From contig JAUZPH010000084.1 in assembly GCA_030706065.1 (NCBI GenBank), forward strand, positions 1-10,873: DNA of 10,873 nt, written 5' to 3'. Source of the DNA: Bacillota bacterium (lineage in GTDB: Bacteria; Bacillota; Clostridia; Clostridiales; Clostridiaceae). Shown here piece by piece: positions 5,569 through 10,873 of the stretch; position 1 is the first letter of the stretch, and every line of letters starts with the position of its first letter. The position numbers were made by a program, and so were the translations under genes. The notes under the pieces were generated by a model. That model was given only the letters and a program-made list of their open reading frames with translations, did not search any database and had not been told where the DNA came from.

Positions 5569-7170
5569 ATGACAATAAGAATAAACAATATAGTACTTGG
5601 AATAGACGATGATATCAGTGTCTTGAGGGATAGAGCGGCGAAGAGGCTGAATATTTCCACGGAAGCCATATCGAATTTCAGAATTCTGAGAGAGTCCGTT
5701 GATGCTCGAAAGAAAGACAACATAAGGTTTAATTATTCTGTGAATGTACAGTGCAAGAATGAGGATAAGTTAGTCGGAAGATTAAACGATAAAGATATTA
5801 TTATTGAGGCGGAAGCCTTTAAAGAGGATATAAACCCCGGGAGCAAAAGACTTTCACACAGACCCGTTATAGTTGGTATGGGACCTGCAGGTATATTTGC
5901 AGGTCTTCTTTTAGCGAGAAAAGGTTATAGGCCCTTAATCTTCGAGAGAGGGGATGATGTTGACGCCCGAACCAGGTCAGTAGAGCACTTTTGGAGGACC
6001 GGAGAACTGAAAGGTGAATCAAATGTTCAGTTTGGCGAAGGGGGAGCAGGTACCTTCTCAGATGGAAAACTCACTACGAGAATCAAGGATAGAAGATGTG
6101 ACTTTGTGCTTGAGGAATTGGTAAAGGCAGGGGCCCCGGAGGAGATAATATACAGCGGCAAGCCTCATATTGGAACGGATATACTGAAGAATGTAGTTAA
6201 AAATATAAGGGAAGAGATAAAGGCCTTAGGTGGAGAAGTGTTCTTTAACAGCAGGCTGGAGGACATTACTGCCCATAACAGAAAGGTTAAATCCATCACG
6301 GTAAACGGTAATGAAGTTCCTTGTGAAATTCTCATTTTGGCTATAGGCCACAGCTCCCGGGACACCTACGAGTTGATACACGGCAGGGGAATCTTTGTTT
6401 CTCCGAAGGCTTTTTCCATAGGCGTAAGGATAGAGCACCCGCAGCATTTCATTGACAGGGCCCAATACGGAAAGTATGCCGAACACCCTAGACTGAGAGC
6501 TGCAGACTACAGAGTGGCTTATTCCAGTGAAGCTCTGAAAAGGTCCGTATACAGCTTCTGCATGTGCCCCGGTGGGGAGGTGGTGGCTGCAGCCTCCGAA
6601 TACAACAGGGTGGTTACAAACGGGATGAGCTATTATAAGAGGGATAAGGTAAATGCCAACTCTGCTCTTGTGGTATCGGTGTCTCCGGAGGATTTTGAAG
6701 GGAACTCACCTCTGAAGGGAATGGAATTTCAAAGACACTATGAAGCTCTTGCTTATAAGGCGGGGGGAGGTAACTATGAAGCGCCGGTTCAATTGGTGGG
6801 CGATTTTCTTAAGGACAGAAAAAGTACCGTTCCAGGTAATATTGAGCCTTCCTACAATCCCGGCTGGAACTTTGTAAAATTGGATGAGTGCCTTCCTGAT
6901 TATGTTACTAAAATGTTGAGAATAGGAATAACAGAGTTTGACAGGAAAATCCGCGGTTTTGCCATGGAGGATGCAGTACTTACCGGAATTGAGACAAGAA
7001 CCTCGGCACCGGTGAGAATTGACAGAGGAGAGAACCATCAAAGTATTTCAATGGAAGGCATATATCCTGCCGGCGAGGGTGCCGGATATGCCGGAGGAAT
7101 TATTTCTGCCGCAGTGGATGGTTTACGAGTGGCAGAAGAAATAATAAAAAATTATAATAATGCTGTCTGA
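5569..7170 (+). CDS. FAD-dependent dehydrogenase, COG2509 type
   Basis: The 533-residue protein begins with a small domain (residues about 1-90, including the motif SIDARKK-like SVDARKKDNIRF) that is typical of COG2509 uncharacterised FAD-utilising dehydrogenases. A dinucleotide-binding loop GMGPAG follows at 103-108 and leads to the acidic strand end PLIFERG. The glycine-rich segment NVQFGEGGAGTFSDGKL and the C-terminal FAD signature GIYPAGEGAGYAGG (about 497-510) complete the flavin site. Substrate and physiological role of this family are not established; cytoplasmic location is expected. The ATG at 5569 is chosen because GGAGGAG (5558-5564) lies just upstream; an in-frame GTG at 5533 would overlap the cdaR stop and has no site. 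The gene follows cdaR by 35 bp and is likely co-transcribed, where glmM would be expected in many relatives. Confidence 0.9.
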   Translation: MTIRINNIVLGIDDDISVLRDRAAKRLNISTEAISNFRILRESVDARKKDNIRFNYSVNVQCKNEDKLVGRLNDKDIIIEAEAFKEDINPGSKRLSHRPVIVGMGPAGIFAGLLLARKGYRPLIFERGDDVDARTRSVEHFWRTGELKGESNVQFGEGGAGTFSDGKLTTRIKDRRCDFVLEELVKAGAPEEIIYSGKPHIGTDILKNVVKNIREEIKALGGEVFFNSRLEDITAHNRKVKSITVNGNEVPCEILILAIGHSSRDTYELIHGRGIFVSPKAFSIGVRIEHPQHFIDRAQYGKYAEHPRLRAADYRVAYSSEALKRSVYSFCMCPGGEVVAAASEYNRVVTNGMSYYKRDKVNANSALVVSVSPEDFEGNSPLKGMEFQRHYEALAYKAGGGNYEAPVQLVGDFLKDRKSTVPGNIEPSYNPGWNFVKLDECLPDYVTKMLRIGITEFDRKIRGFAMEDAVLTGIETRTSAPVRIDRGENHQSISMEGIYPAGEGAGYAGGIISAAVDGLRVAEEIIKNYNNAV

Positions 7171-7190
7171 CAATTCTGAAAAATAATGAA

Positions 7191-7218
7191 TTGAGCTTTT
7201 TATTTGTTAAAATATAAT
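7191..7218 (+). promoter_or_regulatory. Candidate sigma-A promoter in the ptb leader
   Basis: TTGAGC (7191-7196) and a perfect TATAAT (7213-7218) are separated by 16 bp, just past the end of the FAD dehydrogenase gene. A transcript from here would carry a ~235-nt leader into ptb, but it must first pass the hairpin at 7266-7306, so it may instead make a short RNA or be subject to attenuation. Confidence 0.45.
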
Positions 7219-7265
7219 CAAAGGGCTTTTCCGCCGACAGCTTTTGATTTAATATTATGATAGGG

Positions 7266-7306
7266 AAAATTAATTGAAATTCAATGGCAATTTCAATTAA
7301 TTTTTT
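7266..7306 (+). terminator. AT-rich hairpin with T-run, probable terminator or attenuator
   Basis: A perfect 16-bp stem pairs 7266-7281 with 7289-7304 around the 7-base loop CAATGGC, and six Ts end at 7306. The stem is almost all A-T (two G-C pairs), weaker than a typical intrinsic terminator. It sits 96 bp past the FAD dehydrogenase stop codon, so it could end the cdaA operon; because it is also inside the possible ptb leader it could act as an attenuator. Confidence 0.55.
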
Positions 7307-7313
7307 CGTGACA

Positions 7314-7331
7314 TTGTGTAAAACTTAACAA
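7314..7331 (+). promoter_or_regulatory. Predicted Rex operator upstream of ptb-buk
   Basis: The 18-bp site reads TTGTGTAAAACTTAACAA against the Clostridia Rex consensus TTGTTAA-N4-TTAACAA: the right half is exact (7/7) and the left half matches 5/7. Rex is the NADH/NAD+-sensing repressor of fermentation genes, including butyrate-pathway genes, in Clostridia. Flanking A and T extend the dyad to ACATTGT/ACAATGT (7311-7317 / 7328-7334). It sits 132 bp before the ptb start. I see no strong promoter hexamers directly around it. Confidence 0.65.
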
Positions 7332-7367
7332 TGTCGGCAGCGCGGCGCAGTAAGGTTCCGTAATGAA

Positions 7368-7419
7368 GGCCTTTATAAGATGTGACTCAAAAATTTCATA
7401 CTATCACATCTATAAAGCC
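7368..7419. repeat. Inverted repeat in the ptb leader
   Basis: CTTTATAAGATGTGA (7371-7385) pairs with TCACATCTATAAAG (7404-7417), 14 bp with one bulged A and an 18-base loop. GG (7368-7369) and CC (7418-7419) can add to the base. There is no T-run after it, so it is not a standard terminator. It ends 43 bp before the ptb ATG and could be an operator or an mRNA leader structure. Confidence 0.5.
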
Positions 7420-7462
7420 GTAATAAATTAAAATATTTTATATAGGTCGGGAGGATCAGGCT

Positions 7463-8368
7463 ATGGTAAAGAACTTTGACGATGTAATATTAAAAGTAAG
7501 AAGTGGACAAATAAAAAAAGTGGCAGTAGCCGTGGCACAGGATGAACCTGTGCTGGAAGCGGTTAAATCCGCAAAGGAACAGGGGATTGCAGAGGCTGTA
7601 CTGGTTGGTGATGAGGCAGCAATAAAGGAAATAGCAGACAGGATAGATATGGATCTTTCAAAATTTGAGATAATTCACGAGCCAAATGATACAAAGGCAG
7701 CCTTAAAGGCAGTGGAGCTTGCCTCTAAAGGTAAGGCGGATATGGTAATGAAAGGGCTTGTGGATACGGCCAATTTTCTTCGGGCAGTTCTGAATAAAGA
7801 AATCGGACTAAGAACTGGAAAGCTTATGTCCCATGTGGCAGTTTTTGAAATTCCGGGTATCGACAGACTCATATTCCTTACGGATGCTGCTTTTAACATG
7901 TATCCTGATTTAAAGGGAAAGATTGATATACTGAATAACTCTGTGAAGGTTGCTCATGCTGTAGGAGTTGAAGTGCCAAAGGTTGCCCCGGTATGCGCCG
8001 TTGAGGTTGTAAATCCGGATATGCCCGCTACAGTGGATGCTTCCCTGCTTGCAAAGATGAACGATAGGGGACAGATAAAAGGGTGTATAGTGGATGGACC
8101 GCTGGCTTTGGATAATGCCCTTTCCGAGGAGGCGGCAAAGCACAAAAAGGTAGGAGGCCCAGTGGCAGGTAAAGCAGATATAATACTGCTTCCCAATATT
8201 GAAGCCGCCAACGTTATGTACAAGACCTTGACTTATACTACCAATTCCAGAAATGGAGGCATACTGGTAGGTACTTCCGCGCCGGTTATTCTGACCTCCA
8301 GGGCAGACAGCTTTGAAACCAAGGTTAATTCAATCGCACTTGCAGCTCTGGTAGCGGCGGATAAGTAG
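7463..8368 (+). CDS. ptb: Phosphate butyryltransferase (acyl-CoA to acyl phosphate)
   Basis: Ptb converts butyryl-CoA (and often isobutyryl-, isovaleryl- or valeryl-CoA) plus phosphate to the acyl phosphate in the cytoplasm, the first step of acid formation with ATP gain. The 301-residue length is normal for Ptb. The PTA/PTB fold signatures are visible: ADMVMKGLVDT (about 93-103), the MSHVAVFEIPG and FLTDAAFN segments (about 122-146), and the C-terminal block with LLPNIEAANVMYK and GILVGTSAPVILTSRADS (about 241-283). The ATG has a GGGAGG site 8 bases upstream (7449-7454). buk follows 71 bp downstream, the classic order, and a Rex-like operator lies upstream. Ptb versus a phosphate acetyltransferase is decided by the adjacent butyrate kinase; exact chain preference cannot be read from sequence. 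Confidence 0.95.
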   Translation: MVKNFDDVILKVRSGQIKKVAVAVAQDEPVLEAVKSAKEQGIAEAVLVGDEAAIKEIADRIDMDLSKFEIIHEPNDTKAALKAVELASKGKADMVMKGLVDTANFLRAVLNKEIGLRTGKLMSHVAVFEIPGIDRLIFLTDAAFNMYPDLKGKIDILNNSVKVAHAVGVEVPKVAPVCAVEVVNPDMPATVDASLLAKMNDRGQIKGCIVDGPLALDNALSEEAAKHKKVGGPVAGKADIILLPNIEAANVMYKTLTYTTNSRNGGILVGTSAPVILTSRADSFETKVNSIALAALVAADK

Positions 8369-8406
8369 AGATAATGTAAGGTTCAAATAAGAATAAGCCG
8401 GGCTTG

Positions 8407-8435
8407 TTACCTTGGCATAAGTTTTAAGGAGGTAA
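8407..8435 (+). promoter_or_regulatory. Possible hairpin covering the buk ribosome binding site
   Basis: TTACCT (8407-8412) is complementary to AGGTAA (8430-8435), which includes part of the buk site AAGGAGGT (8426-8433). CCTT (8410-8413) could alternatively pair with AAGG (8426-8429). Such pairing could set the Ptb:Buk ratio, but a 6-bp stem is short and may be fortuitous. Confidence 0.25.
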
Positions 8436-8439
8436 TATT

Positions 8440-9510
8440 ATGTCATTTACACTATTGATAATAAATCCAGGTTCAACATCTACAAAGATAGGTGTCTACG
8501 AGGATGAGAAGCCTGTTCTGGTGGAGACCCTCAGGCACCAGACAGAGGAAATAGAAAAATATGCTTCCGTCACTGACCAGTTTGGGTTCAGGAAGGAAGT
8601 AATACTCAATGTATTAAAGGAAAAGGCTTTTGATATAACCACTCTGGATGCTGTTGTCGGAAGAGGGGGACTGTTAAAACCAATCGAAGGCGGTACATAT
8701 GCCGTAAATGATAGGATGCTGGAAGATCTTAGAGGTGAAATCAACGGACAGCATGCATCAAATTTGGGAGCTTTGATTGCCGATTCCATTGCAAAGGAAT
8801 TGGATATACCTGCCTTTATCGTAGACCCTGTTGTTGTAGATGAAATGGAGGATATCGCAAGGATATCGGGAATTCCGGAGATTGAGAGGAAGAGTATCTT
8901 CCATGCACTGAATCAGAAGGCCGTAGCCAAAAGGTATTCAAGGGAGAACGGCAGGAGATACGAAGACATCAACGCCATTGTTGCTCATATGGGGGGAGGA
9001 GTTTCTGTCGGGGCCCATAAGAATGGGAGGATTGTAGATGTAAACAATACTCTTGACGGAGAAGGACCCTTCTCGCCGGAGAGAAGCGGAGGAGTCCCTG
9101 TAGGAGACCTGGTCAGAATGTGCTTCAGCGGAAAGTATACCTATGAGGAAATCAAGAAGAAAATAACCGGCAAAGGCGGATTTGTAGCTTATTTGGGTAC
9201 AAATAATGCGATGGAAGTAGAAAAAGCCGCTCTTGCAGGGGAAGAGAAAGCTAAATTGATATTTGACGCCATGGGCTATCAAGTTGCAAAGGAAATAGGC
9301 AAATGTGCCGCTGTACTTTCCGGTAAGGTTGATGCTATAATATTAACCGGGGGCATGGCTTATGGAAAACCGATGGTGGAAATGATAAAGGAAAGAGTTG
9401 CTTTCATTGCACCGGTGGTAGTTTATCCCGGAGAAGACGAGCTTCTTGCATTGGCGCAGGGAGCAATAAGAGTATTATCTGGAGAAGAAGAAGCTAAAGT
9501 ATATGCATAA
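8440..9510 (+). CDS. buk: Butyrate kinase (acyl phosphate to acid plus ATP)
   Basis: Buk transfers the phosphate of butyryl or branched-chain acyl phosphate to ADP, the energy-yielding last step of the pathway. The 356-residue protein is of normal length and belongs to the acetokinase/actin-like (ASKHA) fold: the N-terminal phosphate loop NPGSTSTK is at 9-16, the adenosine-region motif AHMGGGVSVGAH at 182-193, GEGPFSPERSG at 207-217 (butyrate-kinase type), and the second glycine motif ILTGGMAYG near 301-309. The start has an excellent AAGGAGGT site 6 bases upstream. A P-loop ATPase gene begins 14 bp after the stop codon, so the ptb-buk transcript probably continues into it. Confidence 0.96.
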   Translation: MSFTLLIINPGSTSTKIGVYEDEKPVLVETLRHQTEEIEKYASVTDQFGFRKEVILNVLKEKAFDITTLDAVVGRGGLLKPIEGGTYAVNDRMLEDLRGEINGQHASNLGALIADSIAKELDIPAFIVDPVVVDEMEDIARISGIPEIERKSIFHALNQKAVAKRYSRENGRRYEDINAIVAHMGGGVSVGAHKNGRIVDVNNTLDGEGPFSPERSGGVPVGDLVRMCFSGKYTYEEIKKKITGKGGFVAYLGTNNAMEVEKAALAGEEKAKLIFDAMGYQVAKEIGKCAAVLSGKVDAIILTGGMAYGKPMVEMIKERVAFIAPVVVYPGEDELLALAQGAIRVLSGEEEAKVYA

Positions 9511-9524
9511 AATATGAGGTGTCT

Positions 9525-10196
9525 ATGAGTAGAGTAAGGATTTTTGCAGGCCATTTCGGAAGTGGAAAAACAGAGATAGCAATTAACTTTGCTAAAAATC
9601 TGGCTGTACAGAATATTAAGACCTGCCTGGTGGATATTGACATAGTGAATCCATATTTCTGCGTAAGAGACTTAAAAGATGAGCTTACAAGTATGGGGAT
9701 TAGGGTGATATCATCCAATCCCCATTTTTCTAATGCAGAATTAATGGTGGTGCCGCCGGAGGTGGTTTCAGCCTTTAATGACAGGAGCCAAAGTGTTATA
9801 ATAGATGTAGGTGGTGATGATTCGGGAGCTGCTGTTTTGGGAAGATATCATCAATATTTCCTCCAGGAGCCTTACGAAATGTTCTTTGTCATCAACAATA
9901 ACAGGCCGCTTACTTCAAATATGGACGATACAGAGGAATATATCAGGGCTATAGAGAGGGCTTCAAGATTAAAAGTGACCCATCTGGTCTCAAATACGAA
10001 TATGTCCTATGAAACCACTGTAGAGGATATACTAAAGGGAGACAGGATTACTGCAGAACTGTCCCGGAAGCTTGGCATACCTTACAAATATACTGTATTC
10101 AGGCGGGATTTGGAGGTTGGTATATCCGGAAAAGTTCAAGGTGAGCTTTTGCCGATAGATATTTACATGAGGCCTGACTGGCTGCAGAACGTTTAG
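9525..10196 (+). CDS. P-loop ATPase of the CobQ/MinD/ParA-like class
   Basis: The 223-residue soluble protein has a classical Walker A loop GHFGSGKT (residues 9-16), an acidic switch segment VDIDIVNPYFCVRD (about 37-50) and a Walker B-like strand VIIDVGGDDSG (about 91-101). This makes it a SIMIBI-type nucleotide-binding protein, annotated generally as CobQ/CobB/MinD/ParA domain; no specific client or activity is known to me. There are no iron-sulfur cysteine motifs. ATG 9525 is preferred, with GAGG at 9516-9519 five bases before it; the in-frame GTG at 9519 lies inside that site. It sits between buk and a vor-type operon, so a role in assembly or control of the oxidoreductase, such as cofactor handling, is a guess from position only. 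Confidence 0.85.
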   Translation: MSRVRIFAGHFGSGKTEIAINFAKNLAVQNIKTCLVDIDIVNPYFCVRDLKDELTSMGIRVISSNPHFSNAELMVVPPEVVSAFNDRSQSVIIDVGGDDSGAAVLGRYHQYFLQEPYEMFFVINNNRPLTSNMDDTEEYIRAIERASRLKVTHLVSNTNMSYETTVEDILKGDRITAELSRKLGIPYKYTVFRRDLEVGISGKVQGELLPIDIYMRPDWLQNV

Positions 10197-10230
10197 GGAC
10201 TATTATATTTATTTCAGGGATATTGTAAAT

Positions 10231-10259
10231 TATTGAAGGGATGTGGCGTATTATATAAT
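10231..10259 (+). promoter_or_regulatory. Candidate promoter of the vor-type operon
   Basis: A perfect TATAAT is at 10254-10259. Upstream candidates for the -35 are TATTGA (10231-10236, 17-bp spacer) or TTGAAG (10233-10238, 15-bp spacer), neither ideal. It lies in the 123-bp gap after the ATPase gene, 61 bp before the GTG of the ferredoxin subunit, so the oxidoreductase genes may have their own promoter as well as read-through. Confidence 0.5.
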
Positions 10260-10319
10260 GTAAACGATTTAATTAAAAGGGATTAATTTGAAGAGTCGTC
10301 ATAATAAGGAGGAGTTATA

Positions 10320-10529
10320 GTGGCAAAGGTTTCATTCAGAGAAGAGAGATGCAAGGGCTGCGGCCACTGCATCGAGGTTTGCCCCAAAAAAATTATAGGA
10401 TTTTCAGACAAGCTAAATACGAAGGGATACCATCCGGCCTATATACCTGAAGGCAGGATGAAAGAGTGCATAGGCTGTGCTTCCTGCGGAAGAATGTGTC
10501 CCGATTTGGTAATCACAATAGAGAAATAG
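10320..10529 (+). CDS. 2x[4Fe-4S] delta subunit of 2-oxoacid:ferredoxin oxidoreductase (VorD/KorD type)
   Basis: This 69-residue protein carries two complete ferredoxin-type clusters: CKGCGHCIEVCP (Cys 11, 14, 17, 21) and CIGCASCGRMCP (Cys 50, 53, 56, 60). It is the small electron-transfer subunit that passes electrons from the thiamine-diphosphate site of a 2-oxoacid oxidoreductase to ferredoxin. The start is GTG with AGGAGG (10307-10312) 7 bases upstream. Its stop is 11 bases before the VorB start, and the VorB ribosome site overlaps the stop codon, so the subunits are tightly coupled. Which 2-oxoacid is used is decided by the neighbouring catalytic subunits. Confidence 0.92.
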   Translation: MAKVSFREERCKGCGHCIEVCPKKIIGFSDKLNTKGYHPAYIPEGRMKECIGCASCGRMCPDLVITIEK

Positions 10530-10540
10530 GGGGAATTATC

Positions 10541-10873
10541 ATGGGTGAGAAAGTGTTAATGAAGGGAAACGAAGCCATAGGGGAGGCGGCTATACGTGCC
10601 AACTGCCAGTGCTTCTTCGGATATCCTATAACACCTCAGACTGAAGTAGCGGCATATATGTCAAGAAGGATGCCCCAGCTTGGAAGAATATATCTGCAGG
10701 CTGAAAGCGAGATTGCAGCTATTAATATGGTGTATGGAGCTGCCGGCACCGGCGTGAGGGTAATGACATCCTCCTCCAGTCCGGGAATAAGCTTGAAATC
10801 GGAAGGAATATCCTATATTGCAGGGGCAGAGCTGCCCTGTGTAATTATAAATATAGTCAGAGGAGGCCCGGGC
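10541..10873 (+). CDS. vorB: 2-oxoacid:ferredoxin oxidoreductase alpha subunit, VorB type, 3' end cut by window
   Basis: An ATG at 10541, with AGGGGGAA at 10528-10535 as ribosome site, opens a frame that runs to the last base (111 residues). The translation starts MGEKVLMKGNEAIGEAAIRA and continues with GYPITPQTEVAAYM (27-40), QAESEIAAINMVYGAAGTG (about 53-71), MTSSSSPGISLK and INIVRGGPG. These are signature segments of the pyrimidine-binding and domain-I region of 2-oxoacid:ferredoxin oxidoreductase alpha subunits, closest to VorB (3-methyl-2-oxobutanoate:ferredoxin oxidoreductase). The enzyme decarboxylates 2-oxoacids such as 2-oxoisovalerate to acyl-CoA, CO2 and reduced ferredoxin. The VorB rather than KorA assignment rests on recalled similarity of these segments and on the ptb-buk context. 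Confidence 0.88.
   Translation, partial: MGEKVLMKGNEAIGEAAIRANCQCFFGYPITPQTEVAAYMSRRMPQLGRIYLQAESEIAAINMVYGAAGTGVRVMTSSSSPGISLKSEGISYIAGAELPCVIINIVRGGPG

Noticed and set aside
6706..7041. A 111-codon minus-strand frame inside the FAD dehydrogenase gene
   Set aside because: It is an antisense shadow of a well-supported conserved gene, and its translation resembles no family I know.
7281..7300. A possible sigma-54 -24/-12 promoter around TGGCAA, which would fit BkdR-type control of ptb
   Set aside because: The required GC of the -12 element at the correct spacing is absent.
8395..8405. AAGCCGGGCTT palindrome between ptb and buk as a terminator
   Set aside because: Only four pairs can form around a three-base loop and no T-run follows.

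Overview
The window looks like chromosomal DNA of an anaerobic, butyrate-forming or branched-chain-acid-forming Clostridia. Supporting signs are AT-rich intergenic DNA, strong AGGAGG ribosome sites, TTG and GTG starts, ptb-buk, a ferredoxin-type 2-oxoacid oxidoreductase, a SleB/CwlJ-type hydrolase and a cdaA-cdaR pair. A cellulolytic Clostridia relative (Ruminiclostridium/Acetivibrio type) would fit, but I cannot fix the genus from sequence alone. I saw no rRNA, tRNA, CRISPR array, transposase or phage gene.

Layout. Bases 1-807 hold the 3' part of a thioredoxin-reductase-like flavoprotein that keeps the CxxC and the FAD signature but lacks recognisable NADPH-binding motifs. Bases 808-1148 hold structured non-coding DNA: a diverged palindromic repeat, a ~96-nt long hairpin and a terminator. 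On the minus strand, 1149-1685 encodes a secreted SleB/CwlJ-type cell-wall hydrolase. A well-matched c-di-AMP (ydaO/yuaA) riboswitch lies at about 1698-1816, directly in front of its ribosome binding site. Also on the minus strand, 1910-2938 encodes an unrecognised membrane-anchored helical protein with its own terminator. A ~500-bp divergent spacer follows, with a second copy of the palindromic repeat and a set of operator-like TTGTnCATTAA motifs in front of cdaA.

On the plus strand, cdaA (diadenylate cyclase), cdaR (YbbR-domain regulator) and a COG2509-type FAD-dependent dehydrogenase form a tight operon, 3456-7170. A structured 292-bp spacer follows, with an AT-rich hairpin, a near-consensus Rex operator and a third inverted repeat. 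Next come ptb and buk, a small P-loop ATPase, and the start of a vor-type operon: a 2x[4Fe-4S] subunit followed by VorB, cut by the window edge.

How the genes fit together. First, c-di-AMP is made by CdaA/CdaR and is probably sensed by the riboswitch on the neighbouring hydrolase gene, so the synthase and one of its wall-remodelling outputs are neighbours. Second, VOR would oxidise branched-chain 2-oxoacids to acyl-CoA plus reduced ferredoxin, and Ptb and Buk would turn acyl-CoA into acid plus ATP, probably under NADH/NAD+ control by Rex. The physical linkage suggests that isobutyrate/isovalerate-type fermentation, rather than only butyrate formation, is served by this ptb-buk pair; that is inference.
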